The notes beneath the pieces are model-generated. The model ran no database searches, was not told the origin of the DNA, and saw only the letters and a program-made list of their open reading frames with translations. From contig CBDUHN010000004.1 in NCBI GenBank assembly GCA_965367295.1, positions 80,950-144,949 on the forward strand: a DNA stretch of 64,000 bases. Reading direction: 5' to 3'. This stretch comes from JAIVHA01 sp965367295. GTDB lineage: Bacteria; Pseudomonadota; Gammaproteobacteria; DSM-19610. Of the stretch, positions 9,531 through 18,959 are shown piece after piece (position 1 is the stretch's first letter; each line of letters opens with the position of its first letter). The translations under genes were made by a program, and so were the position numbers.

Positions 9531-10658
9531 ATGACCGCAGCACAGCAAACACCAAACCCTGCCGATCAAACCGGCATGGCCACTCTGGCCATGGCCCTGA
9601 TCCTGCTCATCGCCACGACCATCATGAGCTTCAGTCTGGCCCGGACCGATATCCTGGAGCAGCGCATCGCGGGCAACGAACTGCGCGCCACCGAAGCACT
9701 GCACCGAGCCGAGGCGGCACTGGAGCAGGGCATTACGATCCTGTCGCGGATGCGCATCCCCGAGACCGACTGGTCCCTGCCCACGCCATCAGCCACGCGG
9801 CTCACCACCGAACTGACCATCGACCATCTGTCACTTCCCGATTCTTCCAGTGGCGAGGACTATCAATACCGCATCGAACTGCAACGGCCGGCCGCCACTC
9901 CGGAATTCATCGAAGTGATTGCCGAGGCCCGCAGCGAGGCCGATATCGCGGCCACCCTGCGGGAATACATTCAGCCACAATGGCCCCTGTCACAGACACT
10001 GCCACCCCTGGTCGTCGATGGCTGCATCAGCAGCGGCAGTGGCAGTACACAATTATTCCCATCCCAGCCTGGCGAGGCGTCCCTGGCCACCACCCTGTCC
10101 CATCCTCCCGCCGGCTGCCTGCAGACCGACGGTCTGTATCTGGAGGGGGGAGACATAGCCGAGCAGTTTGCACAGGCGGGAGCACTATGGGATGCCCTGT
10201 TCTCCCTCGGCAAGGAAGAACTCATCCAGCGCTCGGCACAGGAACAGGCGGCCATCGAAACCGGCGAACTGGATGCAGCTGAGCGTAGTTATTACTGGAT
10301 CAATGATCCCGGCGGGACCTGGCATGAATCCCTAGGGGTACCGCACCTGCCCATCATCGGCTCCCCCGGACACCCGGTCTGGATCCTGTTCGCGGCCAGC
10401 GCCGAATGCCCGCCCCTGCCCAGCGGTATCACCATCTATGGCATCGTTTATTACGAAACCGGCGCCTCCGGCAACTGTGATGCCAGCGGCTGGGGGAATG
10501 CCGCGGTATACGGCAGCGTGCTGGTGGAAGGGGATCTGCTGCAACTGAGCGGCGGTAGCCGACTCTATCAATATACACATACCGAACAGGGCAACCTGCG
10601 CGACAACCTCAACCCCATCAGCGCCGCCCGTCTGCCAGGCACCTGGCGGGATTTCTGA
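9531..10658 (+). CDS. Enlarged PilX-like minor pilin (first set)
   Basis: 375 residues from the ATG at 9531, with AGGAG just upstream. The N-terminus lacks the usual F after the leader but has the PilX pattern: G-M-A-T-L-A-M-A-L-I-L-L hydrophobic helix, then E-x-R-I-A-G-N and A-L-H-R-A-E-A-A-L. Ordinary PilX proteins are near 170-200 residues, so this one carries roughly 180 extra. The extra C-terminal part contains repeated small-residue strands (I-Y-G-I-V-Y-Y and V-Y-G-S-V-L-V-E-G-D), suggesting a beta-helical or polymer-type surface domain. No separate PilY1 is present in this first set, so the added domain may take over a tip role; that is inference. Confidence 0.78.
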   Translation: MTAAQQTPNPADQTGMATLAMALILLIATTIMSFSLARTDILEQRIAGNELRATEALHRAEAALEQGITILSRMRIPETDWSLPTPSATRLTTELTIDHLSLPDSSSGEDYQYRIELQRPAATPEFIEVIAEARSEADIAATLREYIQPQWPLSQTLPPLVVDGCISSGSGSTQLFPSQPGEASLATTLSHPPAGCLQTDGLYLEGGDIAEQFAQAGALWDALFSLGKEELIQRSAQEQAAIETGELDAAERSYYWINDPGGTWHESLGVPHLPIIGSPGHPVWILFAASAECPPLPSGITIYGIVYYETGASGNCDASGWGNAAVYGSVLVEGDLLQLSGGSRLYQYTHTEQGNLRDNLNPISAARLPGTWRDF

Positions 10659-10660
10659 CC

Positions 10661-11095
10661 ATGCACCGGGCTGCACACAGGCAATGCGGTTTCACCATCA
10701 TCGAATCGCTGATCACCCTGCTCATCCTCGCCATCGGCCTTGCCGGCGTTAGCCGCCTGCAACTGGAACTGCTGCGGGCCGCCGGACAGACCCGGCACCG
10801 TACCGAAGCACTGGCCCTGGCCGAGGGGCAACTCGAGGCCCTGCGCATCATCAACCGCCCCTCCCCCTATACGGCAGGGGACAGCGGCGCCACCAACGAC
10901 ATCCCCGGTACCAATGCCCGGTTTGATCTCGACTGGCAGATCACCCCTGCCACCCTGGGCAGCCATTATCGAATCCGTGTCACCAGCCACTGGCAGGATC
11001 GCGAGGGAAGCCACCAGGTCGCCCTCGACACCATCATCCCCGCCACCGATCCGGCACAATCCGCACGCATTTTCAGTTCCAGCCCAAGCCCCTAA
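10661..11095 (+). CDS. Type IV pilus modification protein PilV (first set)
   Basis: 144 residues starting two bases after the pilX stop. The prepilin cleavage motif is G/F-T-I-I-E-S-L, followed by a hydrophobic helix and the PilV-type segment G-L-A-G-V-S-R-L-Q. The remaining body is short and Ser/Pro-rich at the end. It closes the first minor-pilin operon. No terminator is seen before the second set begins at 11228. Confidence 0.8.
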   Translation: MHRAAHRQCGFTIIESLITLLILAIGLAGVSRLQLELLRAAGQTRHRTEALALAEGQLEALRIINRPSPYTAGDSGATNDIPGTNARFDLDWQITPATLGSHYRIRVTSHWQDREGSHQVALDTIIPATDPAQSARIFSSSPSP

Positions 11096-11227
11096 AGTTT
11101 CCCGCCCCGCTGCCAATACCCCACCTTGCGGGATTAAAAATCAAGCCGTTACCGTTTATCTGAAGAATCGAACCGTTCATCGGAAGCGGATTTACTTTGA
11201 CCTGCCATCTGGATAAATGTGGGGACC

Positions 11228-11734
11228 ATGAGAAAACAACGCGGTTTTACACTCATCGAGCTCATGATCACTATCGTGATTGCAGCTATATTGCTGACCA
11301 TTGGGATCCCCAGCTTCAAAGAACTGATTTCGAACAATCGACTCATCAGCTCCTCCAACAGTTTGGTGGCAATGCTACAAAGCGCGCGGATGTCAGCCAT
11401 ACAGCAAAGCCGCACCGTTACGGTATGCATTGACAACAATCTTGGCACAGATGGCTGTGACGGTAGCAATTGGGCCGATGGTTGGAAAATCTGGTCGGAT
11501 GTGGATGGCGACGGTACAGTCGATACTGATGAAATTCTTCAGGTTAGAAAAGGTATCACTAATTCCATCACCATCACTTCGTCAGGGGGAAGCTCCGTCA
11601 ATTTCACTTCCACTGGCGCTGCTAGCGCATCTGTAACCTACACCATATGCGATAGCAACCGGACCGGTGAAACCGGCACCCAGATTGCTATCAGCAGTAC
11701 GGGCAGGATCAGTTCCAATGCTTATGGCTGCTAA
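11228..11734 (+). CDS. Minor pseudopilin FimU/FimT (GspH family, second set)
   Basis: 168 residues from the ATG at 11228, with GGGGA upstream; a GTG at 11219 is possible. The leader is M-R-K-Q-R-G/F-T-L-I-E-L-M. The GspH-type body contains paired cysteines (V-C-I-D, D-G-C-D, and a C-terminal Cys as the last residue). An aspartate-rich D-V-D-G-D-G-T-V-D-T-D stretch near residue 95 could bind calcium. It starts the second minor-pilin operon, whose codon use and base composition are visibly more AT-rich than the first set. Confidence 0.82.
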   Translation: MRKQRGFTLIELMITIVIAAILLTIGIPSFKELISNNRLISSSNSLVAMLQSARMSAIQQSRTVTVCIDNNLGTDGCDGSNWADGWKIWSDVDGDGTVDTDEILQVRKGITNSITITSSGGSSVNFTSTGAASASVTYTICDSNRTGETGTQIAISSTGRISSNAYGC

Positions 11735-11753
11735 TCAATATAGAGGTTCAACA

Positions 11754-12266
11754 GTGACTAGAGTCAGGAAAATGCGGCATAGTTCCAGGGGGTTCACGCT
11801 GGTTGAAGTCCTTATTGCATTGGTTGTGCTATCCATAAGTCTGCTGGGCCTAGCTGCACTCCAGACCTCTGCACTCAAATTCAACCATTCCGGTTATCAA
11901 CGTAGCCAGGCAACCTTACTGGCCTATGACATATTGGACCGCATGCGCGCCAACCGCACCAAGGCCATGAGCAGTTCTACTTACAATATTGACACAACAG
12001 CCAGCACACCTTCTGCAGGCACAAATTGCAATAGCACCAACTGCACTGATTCTCAACTGGCCGCTTTCGACATTTATCAATGGAGAACGGCATTAACTCA
12101 GACACTGCCCAACGGTACAGGAGGCGTCAGCTATGTCGATATCGGCACTACCCGCCTGTACACCATCGAGGTACGCTGGAGCGACATCTCCTGGGATAAC
12201 ACACAGAATGCAAAGGAAGGTCTGGTTCGTGCAGATCAAACCATTACCGTGAGGAGTGAAATATGA
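11754..12266 (+). CDS. pilV: Type IV pilus modification protein PilV (second set)
   Basis: 170 residues from the GTG at 11754, chosen because AGAGG is spaced seven bases upstream; ATG 11772 would give a shorter leader. The prepilin motif is G/F-T-L-V-E-V-L, and the PilV-typical L-G-L-A-A-L-Q-T follows the helix. R-A-N-R near residue 70 also recurs in PilV proteins. The stop overlaps the pilW start (ATGA), so the two are translationally coupled. Confidence 0.85.
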   Translation: MTRVRKMRHSSRGFTLVEVLIALVVLSISLLGLAALQTSALKFNHSGYQRSQATLLAYDILDRMRANRTKAMSSSTYNIDTTASTPSAGTNCNSTNCTDSQLAAFDIYQWRTALTQTLPNGTGGVSYVDIGTTRLYTIEVRWSDISWDNTQNAKEGLVRADQTITVRSEI

Positions 12267-13375
12267 AACCTTCCTCACACACACCAGCCTGCATGAAATC
12301 CCAGACTGGCATGTCCATTGTCGAACTGATGGTAGCCATATTGATCAGTATGATTCTGCTAGCCGGCGTCATCCAGGTCTACATAAGCTCGAAGCAGTCC
12401 TATCGGATCAACGATGAAACAGCCCGCATCCAGGAATCCATACGTTTTTCCAGCAGTTACCTGAACAAGGATATCCGCATGGCAGGCTACTTGGGCTGCT
12501 ATTCGGAATCCACCCGACTTGCCAATACCCTGAACAATGGCTCTACATCCTGGATTATCGATATCAGCACCCCACTACGAGGCTACGAAGGTGGGGTAAG
12601 CACGTTTCCAAGTGAAATTTCCGGCGCCTTGTCCGGAACGGATGCAATCGTGGTTCTGCGCGGCGACACGGATGATCAATATGTGGTATCGAAACATAAT
12701 GCAAATGCTGCTTCCATACACCTAACCGCCAATCACAATCTGAAAAAAGGCGAGATCCTGCTGATCACTGATTGTGAGCAGGCCTCATTATTTCAGCAGA
12801 CCAACACCAACAACAACAACACCATCAGTGTAGTGGACCACAATACCGGCAATACGGTCACCCCAGGCAATTGCACAAAATCCCTGGGATCACTTGTGCC
12901 CTACTCGGACTGCACTGATACATCTCAAACCTTCAAATATTCGTTTGGTGGTGATGCCGCCCTCATGCGACTTAGCTCAAGCGCTTATTATATTGCCAAT
13001 AACGGTAATGGGGTGCCATCTCTATATCGTCGAAAACTGGTAAATGGCACATCAACCACCACCACACTGACCACTACTGCCGAGGAACTGGTGGAAGGCA
13101 TTGAAAACATGCAGATCGAATATGGCGTGGATACCGACGCCACGAAGGATGGCATTCCAAATCGGTATGCTACCGCAAATGTAATCGATTCCACCTATGA
13201 CTGGGCTGATGTCACCTCCGTACGCATACACTTGCTGGCCCGGTCTGGGGCCCAGGCGAGCCCTACTGTACAGGCTGCCTTCAGCTACAACAACGCCACC
13301 TATACCCCCACTGATAAATATATCCGCAGGGTTGTCAGCACCACCATCAAAGTCCGCAACCGGGGAGACCGATAA
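12263..13375 (+). CDS. pilW: Type IV pilus assembly protein PilW (second set)
   Basis: 370 residues. The leader ends G/M-S-I-V-E-L-M-V-A, a PilW variant without F at +1. The post-helix segment D-I-R-M-A-G-Y-L-G-C is the PilW signature. The body is large and beta-rich with a terminal R-R-V-V-S-T-T-I-K-V-R-N-R, typical of the family. The start overlaps pilV by four bases and the stop overlaps the pilX start. It is about 120 residues longer than the PilW of the first set. Confidence 0.87.
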   Translation: MKPSSHTPACMKSQTGMSIVELMVAILISMILLAGVIQVYISSKQSYRINDETARIQESIRFSSSYLNKDIRMAGYLGCYSESTRLANTLNNGSTSWIIDISTPLRGYEGGVSTFPSEISGALSGTDAIVVLRGDTDDQYVVSKHNANAASIHLTANHNLKKGEILLITDCEQASLFQQTNTNNNNTISVVDHNTGNTVTPGNCTKSLGSLVPYSDCTDTSQTFKYSFGGDAALMRLSSSAYYIANNGNGVPSLYRRKLVNGTSTTTTLTTTAEELVEGIENMQIEYGVDTDATKDGIPNRYATANVIDSTYDWADVTSVRIHLLARSGAQASPTVQAAFSYNNATYTPTDKYIRRVVSTTIKVRNRGDR

Positions 13376-13944
13376 TGAATGGTCACTCAGCATACCATCA
13401 GCGTGGTGCCGTACTCGTTGTCAGTCTACTCATTCTGCTGGTGATGACATTGATCGGGGTGGCCGGAATTGGTACCTCCTCCCTGGAGGAAAAGATGGCC
13501 GCCAACCATCGAGACCGAGAACTTGCATTCCAGGCTGCCGAATACGCACTTCGGGAAGGTGAGCGATTCGTTCAAGAAAGCACCCTCGATGGTACGAATT
13601 TCGATGCCAGTTGCACCAACGGGCTTTGCTTGGTTGCCGGCTGTACTGCGGATCTAGATACATGCGAGCGCCCCAGTGGAACAGTTGAAGTCTGGCGTGA
13701 CACCACCCTGGATGTCTGGGATACCGGCTCTCGGCACAAAACCTATCAACACACCAATACAGACATACGCACCCCGCCCAAATATATTATAGAGTGGATG
13801 GACTATGTCCCACCTGAAGGAACCACTCCGCCATATTCCGCAGGGCCGGGAGATCCCATCATGTTCCGAATCACTGCACTGGGCACAGGTGGTAGCAGCA
13901 ATGCACGCGTGATGTTGCAGTCCACCTACCAGAAAAGCCCCTAA
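13375..13944 (+). CDS. pilX: Type IV pilus assembly protein PilX (second set)
   Basis: 189 residues, the normal PilX size. The N-terminus is H-Q-R-G-A-V-L-V-V-S-L-L-I-L-L, a PilX-type helix, then S-S-L-E-E-K-M-A-A-N and A-F-Q-A-A-E-Y-A-L-R-E-G-E, the classic PilX continuation. Cysteines sit in the middle (A-S-C-T-N-G-L-C and A-G-C-T). It overlaps the pilW stop (TAATG) and is followed by a small secreted protein gene instead of directly by pilY1. Confidence 0.87.
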   Translation: MNGHSAYHQRGAVLVVSLLILLVMTLIGVAGIGTSSLEEKMAANHRDRELAFQAAEYALREGERFVQESTLDGTNFDASCTNGLCLVAGCTADLDTCERPSGTVEVWRDTTLDVWDTGSRHKTYQHTNTDIRTPPKYIIEWMDYVPPEGTTPPYSAGPGDPIMFRITALGTGGSSNARVMLQSTYQKSP

Positions 13945-13971
13945 TTATATAATGCTCCCGGGAGCCGCAGC

Positions 13972-14298
13972 ATGAAAACACATATCACATACAGCATGAT
14001 CCTCCTCGCATTCACCAGCGCGAGCAGCCTACCATCCCTGGTGAGCGCCTTTGAAATTGACCACGGACAAGCCGCACCCAGCGCTCACACTTCCAGTTCC
14101 AGCTTCAAACGCGGCCTGGCGCTCAGTTGGATCGGTGATCAGATGACAACCACTATCGGCGAAATCAGCACCAGCAATGTGTATGTAAACGATCATGCTG
14201 GACTACAGGGGAAATCTCTTCGCGAGCAGGATGCACCCAATGTGGTTTTGGAATACAAGCACAACCAGCTTATACAAATCACTATCTATCCCAAATAA
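13972..14298 (+). CDS. Small secreted protein of unknown function in the pilus operon
   Basis: 108 residues, not recognised. The N-terminus looks like a signal peptide cleaved after about residue 26 (L-V-S-A/F-E). The mature part is serine-rich at its start (H-T-S-S-S-S-S-F-K-R-G) and ends in a hydrophobic beta-like strand I-Q-I-T-I-Y-P-K. There are no cysteines. It lies between pilX and pilY1 with short spacing on both sides, so it is very probably co-expressed with the pilus tip genes. Pseudomonas has a different small gene, pilY2, after pilY1; equivalence is only a guess. Confidence 0.6.
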   Translation: MKTHITYSMILLAFTSASSLPSLVSAFEIDHGQAAPSAHTSSSSFKRGLALSWIGDQMTTTIGEISTSNVYVNDHAGLQGKSLREQDAPNVVLEYKHNQLIQITIYPK

Positions 14299-14346
14299 TT
14301 ACACTCGACGCCATATTGTCGAAATCATATACCCAGGAGTTGCATT

Positions 14347-17300
14347 ATGAGCACTCGATACTTTTCTGATCAACATAAGCGCCTCCCGCTCCAGCGCCTT
14401 ATGGCCATCACTCTTGGGTTTGTGTGCCCGCTACTGATTTCGCCATTAGCCTCAGCCGATGGTAACATGTCCGACTACACCGCAATTCCACCCACTATCT
14501 CCACCACGGGCAGTGGCGACATGGCCAATATTCTGGTCATTCTGGATAATTCCAACAGTATGGATGAAGCCCCCACGGGTGCCGCCGTAGGAAGTGACAA
14601 TCCTGGAAGTAAATCGGAAATTGCCCGTGGCGCGGTAAAAAGCTTGATCACCACCTTCACCGGCAAGATCCGCATGGGTTTGATGGCCTATCAGCAATCC
14701 GGTATCCAATCACGACATCTGCATGATTCGCAGTATGACATGAGCTACGACCCCGCAAATTACGACGCCGACTCCACCGCCAATCGCGATTCCGGCACCA
14801 AAAAATACAGAGTACCCAACCCCACTTCAGCTGGAAATTATCTTCATTATAATGTGAGCCTGCCTTTTTACAGCTCATCCAACCAGGGGAATGCCTTTTG
14901 CTTTTCCAGCACCGCCGACTTTGACAACGGTTCTGAAACCTATCCCGCAGGCCCCTGGGACACCTACAAATGCTTCACCACCAAGACAGGAACATCTGAC
15001 ACATTACCAACCAATTCCGGACAGGAAACCTCATCCGGCTACAGCGGCTTAATCGGTAGTTTTTCATTCTCACCAACTGACTCTGACCTGGCGCAGAATA
15101 TTCTCGATTTCGGCACCTTCCTTACCTGGCAACATGTCGGCTCCACCTGGTTTTCCAATAGCTCACCCGGCCGCGGCTATCTCCATGTCCCCATTGACGA
15201 TCTTGATGCAACACAAGCCAGCCTATTGAATGCCAAGCTGGCTACTTCACAATTTTCCACCAACACAGATACTCCGCTGCGGAATGCCGGACTAACACCT
15301 ATTGAAGGAACCCTGCTGACCGCGAAAGATTATTTCGCCGGCACCAGCTTAGCCAATGATGAAGGCGGCCCCACAACAGCCCCCCCTGCAAACAGCTGCG
15401 CCAACAAAGACTATGTAATCTTGGTAACAGATGGACTGCCCTCGACGGATAAGGATGGCAATACAATTTCGGATACCACCACAGCAATTACTGCTGCATC
15501 ACAGGCTGCTGCAGACCTCTTGGCTACAGGCGTACGGACCTATGTAGTTGGTTTTGCCCTGCCGGAAGGCGTCTCACCCACTATCCTGGATGATGTTGCA
15601 TCTGCAGGCGGCACAGGCACCGCCTTTTCCGCCTCCGATAGTGCGAGCCTGAACTCAGCACTGCAGCACATTTTCCTGGATGTACTAAACCGCACCTCAG
15701 CCGCCAGCACCGCCTCCGTGGTGTCCAATAGCTCCACCGGCATCGGCGCCTTCTTTCAGGCGCTATACACCCCACGTCTTGAATTAACCAACGCATCTAC
15801 AAATGTCAGCTCTACTGTCACCTGGACTGGCACTCTACATTCCCTATTTGTGGATGACTATGGCTATCTTCGCGAAGATAGCGATGGAGATCACAAACTG
15901 GATGGCTATGATGTAGACAAGATAGTCAAACTGGAATATATGCCCGGCGTTGGACGTACCCAAGTAGTTCGGCGAAACAGCACCAGTTCCACCACTCCAA
16001 CCGGCCTTACTGATGAACCGCCTGTTGAAGTGGATGAGTTAAATACGCTATGGAATGCCCGTGATGAGCTTTCCGCATATAACAACCTGACCACACAACG
16101 CACCTATTCAAATCCAGCGAACCCTGGCAACACATCAACAGGAGACCGCTATGTATTTACATGGATTGACAATGATACTACCGGGATATCTGGTAGCGTG
16201 GATTCGTCCGAGGTCATCGATTTCACGAACAACACCATCTCAGCCAGCAACTATCGCTATCTCGGTGTTAGCTCAGAAACCGATGCGGACAACATTGTAG
16301 ACTATGTACGTGGCAAAGAAATCTCCGGTTACCGCAATCGCACCATAGATTATGACCAAGATGGTACTGATGAAGTTTGGCGTCTTGGCGATATAGTGCA
16401 CTCGTCACCGGTCGTTGTGGGGGCACCCAACGAAGCATACTCAAGCCTCTATGGGGACAACAGCTATGCTACCTTCAAGGCAGCCTACGCGAATCGCCGA
16501 CAAATGATTTATGTTGGCGCCAATGACGGCATGCTACACGCCTTTAATGGTGGCTTCTGGAATGAGACTAATAAGTCATTCGACACAACCAGCGGCACTC
16601 TTCCCGCCCATGCCCTGGGAGGAGAAATGTGGGCCTATGTCCCCCAGAACCTGCTCCCACATCTGCAATGGCTGAAAGACACCAACTACAATCATGTCTA
16701 TTTCATGGATGGACCACCATTAGTGTTTGACGCACGCATTTTCTCCGACGACACTGATCACCCTGGAGGATGGGGTACCGTACTGGTCGTAGGCATGCGC
16801 CTGGGGGGCGGTGACTTTTCCATCGACACTGATGGTGATAGCGTCAACGACACCGTCATGCGCTCCGCCTATGTCATTCTGGATATCACCAACCCGGAAG
16901 CGGACCCGAAAACCCGTCTGCTTGCAGAAATTACAGCTCCCGATCTTGGCTTCACCACCAGCAAGCCGGCAGTCATCAAATCCAACGTGCCTACGACTGC
17001 CGGACTCTGGACCGGCGGCACCAGTGAGTGGCACTTGGTGTTCGGCTCGGGTCCCAATATTCTCGGCACAGTCACCAGCGACCGAACCGCAAAACTTTAT
17101 GTCTACAACCTCAAGACCAGGAGTTTTGAATCTGGATTCTCCCCGCTTGATCTGAATGAATCCAACAGCTTTGTAGGTGACATCGCTACTCGCGACTGGA
17201 ACCTTGACTACATTGATGATGGAGCCTATTTCGGCATCGTAGGCGGAACAACCGCTAGCCCAAGCGGCAAGATTGTACGCCTGAAACTGGATACTGCCAC

Positions 17301-18072
17301 GCCGGCCAATGTCATCACCTCGGCAACTCGAACTGACCTATTGAATCCTGGTCGCCCGTTTATATCAGCGCCCAGCTTCACTTCAGATACCCTTGGGCGT
17401 CGCTGGGTCTACGCAGGCACGGGGCGCCTTTTTGACACAAGCGATAATTCCAGTACTGCTCAACAAGGATTTTACGGGGTGAAAGAGCCTGTTGACTCAT
17501 CGACGGGCGCACCAAACTGGGCCACCGTAAATATTTCTGGCCTACAGAATGTGACCAACATCCAGGTATTCGACGATGGAAGCATACTGCCTTCACCCAC
17601 TACAGTCGGCACTACCAGTGTCACCAATTTCACAGAACTCGTCGGTGCCATGACGCAGAAGGATGGCTGGTATCGGAACTTCTCTGCATCCGGTGAGCGA
17701 AATATCACCAAATCGGTGAATTTCCGCACATTGTTACTGTATACATCCTATTTTCCTTCAACCAATATCTGCGACCCGGAAGGAACCAGCTACCTTCATG
17801 TTGCCCACTTCCAGACCGGTACTGCGTTGCCTCATGGTGCGATTGGCTTCGATTCCAGTATCACCAACAACTCAGCATTACTTTCAGATGAATCTATTGA
17901 GTTTGGACATGGGACCGCAGGTGAAATCCAGACCTATATGGGTGATGGCCTCGGTGGTGACCAACTCAAAGCGGGCAGTGGTACCAGCACGGGTGCTTAC
18001 CAAGACACAGAGGTCACCACCGAACCCGTTGCCAGTGGTAGACGGTCCTGGCGCGAAATCGACATCAATTAA
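14347..18072 (+). CDS. pilY1: PilY1-like pilus tip adhesin
   Basis: 1241 residues with a signal peptide ending near A-S-A-D at about residue 38. A von Willebrand A domain follows, with an intact MIDAS (D-N-S-N-S at about 66-70, and V-T-D-G later). The C-terminal half is the PilY1 beta-propeller region, starting near W-R-L-G-D-I-V-H-S-S-P and Y-V-G-A-N-D-G-M-L-H-A-F-N-G. Several EF-hand-like aspartate loops are visible (D-S-D-G-D-H-K-L-D, D-Y-D-Q-D-G-T-D-E, D-T-D-G-D-S-V-N-D). In Pseudomonas, PilY1 caps the pilus and links surface sensing to calcium and c-di-GMP signalling. The gene lies directly before pilE, as in the Pseudomonas order. Confidence 0.9.
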   Translation: MSTRYFSDQHKRLPLQRLMAITLGFVCPLLISPLASADGNMSDYTAIPPTISTTGSGDMANILVILDNSNSMDEAPTGAAVGSDNPGSKSEIARGAVKSLITTFTGKIRMGLMAYQQSGIQSRHLHDSQYDMSYDPANYDADSTANRDSGTKKYRVPNPTSAGNYLHYNVSLPFYSSSNQGNAFCFSSTADFDNGSETYPAGPWDTYKCFTTKTGTSDTLPTNSGQETSSGYSGLIGSFSFSPTDSDLAQNILDFGTFLTWQHVGSTWFSNSSPGRGYLHVPIDDLDATQASLLNAKLATSQFSTNTDTPLRNAGLTPIEGTLLTAKDYFAGTSLANDEGGPTTAPPANSCANKDYVILVTDGLPSTDKDGNTISDTTTAITAASQAAADLLATGVRTYVVGFALPEGVSPTILDDVASAGGTGTAFSASDSASLNSALQHIFLDVLNRTSAASTASVVSNSSTGIGAFFQALYTPRLELTNASTNVSSTVTWTGTLHSLFVDDYGYLREDSDGDHKLDGYDVDKIVKLEYMPGVGRTQVVRRNSTSSTTPTGLTDEPPVEVDELNTLWNARDELSAYNNLTTQRTYSNPANPGNTSTGDRYVFTWIDNDTTGISGSVDSSEVIDFTNNTISASNYRYLGVSSETDADNIVDYVRGKEISGYRNRTIDYDQDGTDEVWRLGDIVHSSPVVVGAPNEAYSSLYGDNSYATFKAAYANRRQMIYVGANDGMLHAFNGGFWNETNKSFDTTSGTLPAHALGGEMWAYVPQNLLPHLQWLKDTNYNHVYFMDGPPLVFDARIFSDDTDHPGGWGTVLVVGMRLGGGDFSIDTDGDSVNDTVMRSAYVILDITNPEADPKTRLLAEITAPDLGFTTSKPAVIKSNVPTTAGLWTGGTSEWHLVFGSGPNILGTVTSDRTAKLYVYNLKTRSFESGFSPLDLNESNSFVGDIATRDWNLDYIDDGAYFGIVGGTTASPSGKIVRLKLDTATPANVITSATRTDLLNPGRPFISAPSFTSDTLGRRWVYAGTGRLFDTSDNSSTAQQGFYGVKEPVDSSTGAPNWATVNISGLQNVTNIQVFDDGSILPSPTTVGTTSVTNFTELVGAMTQKDGWYRNFSASGERNITKSVNFRTLLLYTSYFPSTNICDPEGTSYLHVAHFQTGTALPHGAIGFDSSITNNSALLSDESIEFGHGTAGEIQTYMGDGLGGDQLKAGSGTSTGAYQDTEVTTEPVASGRRSWREIDIN

Positions 18073-18093
18073 CTTAGAATGGCTGGATATCAC

Positions 18094-18513
18094 ATGCATA
18101 CACTGAAGCATAGTGGCTTTACGCTCATCGAACTCATGATCGTAATTGCCATCATCGCGATACTTGCCAGCATCGCGTATCCGAGTTACCAAGATAGCGT
18201 ACGTAAATCCAGGCGAGCGGATGGAAAGATTGCACTTACCCGCGCCGCGGCACTACAGGAAAAGATCTACATGGACCAAAATAGCTATACCTCGGACATA
18301 ACAAAAGTAGGCGGCGGCGCCAGCCCTGACGGTTATTACACAATCACCGTCACTGGCCAGGACGGGTGCAAAACCACCGTCAGTGGTATCGACTATTACT
18401 CCTGCTTCACCATGACGGCTACAGCCATCGGTGCTCAGGCAGGTGACACCGCATGCACACCATTGACGTTGAGTAATACAGGGGATACCGGGACTACCTC
18501 AGCGTGCTGGTAG
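18094..18513 (+). CDS. pilE: Type IV minor pilin PilE
   Basis: 139 residues from the ATG at 18094; ATG 18079 is also in frame but gives an unusual leader. The prepilin motif is G/F-T-L-I-E-L-M-I-V-I-A-I-I-A-I-L, the textbook type IVa pilin helix. The body has the D-G-Y-Y-T-I-T strand and a C-terminal cysteine pair framing a D-loop. It is the last gene of the second minor-pilin operon, followed by a strong terminator. pilE next to ispH is the Pseudomonas arrangement. Confidence 0.88.
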   Translation: MHTLKHSGFTLIELMIVIAIIAILASIAYPSYQDSVRKSRRADGKIALTRAAALQEKIYMDQNSYTSDITKVGGGASPDGYYTITVTGQDGCKTTVSGIDYYSCFTMTATAIGAQAGDTACTPLTLSNTGDTGTTSACW

Positions 18514-18539
18514 TACTGAAATTTCTAACCCAATACCTT

Positions 18540-18567
18540 AAGGGGCGCGATATTGCGCCCCTTTTTA
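18540..18567 (+). terminator. Rho-independent terminator of the pilus operon
   Basis: The 8-9 bp stem AGGGGCGC / GCGCCCCT (18541-18548 with 18555-18562) has a 6-base loop and is followed by TTTTTA. It lies 27 bases after the pilE stop. Confidence 0.9.
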
Positions 18568-18959
18568 TTGGATGCCCTGTTGAGTCCTGCAACCACTTTC
18601 AGCATTGAACCCAACAAAAAACTGTAAATATTATTGACATCACGCTTCCATTTATGCGGCATAAACCTCATTAAAAACACATACCAGCAACCCCCACATA
18701 AACTATAATCACGCGTAAATCACATAAAATATTCATAGTGTTACGAAGAGAATTTCATCTATTCCGCTGATATCACCCGCTCCAAGAACTGCCGATTTCC
18801 CAAAAACTCAGTAATGATCAACGGTATTTGGTAACATTATGAGGAGGATGGGGTATGTCTTAACTGTAGGGATATAGCTTTAATTTTCATCGGATAAGTC
18901 GTAAAGACACCGTCACCCTTCTTAGTAACTAAAATTACAAACGACACAGGAAGACGACC
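18568..18959. other. AT-rich gap upstream of the PEP-CTERM gene
   Basis: About 390 bp with no credible gene and clearly lower GC than the surroundings. A TTGACA (18634) and a TATAAT (18704) occur, but no well-spaced partner hexamer is visible. An AGGAAG ribosome-binding site sits just before 18960. It probably holds the promoter and a leader for the following small gene. Confidence 0.5.

Noticed and set aside
18634..18709. TTGACA and TATAAT in the gap before the PEP-CTERM gene as one promoter
   Set aside because: They are 64 bp apart and neither has a well-spaced partner hexamer.
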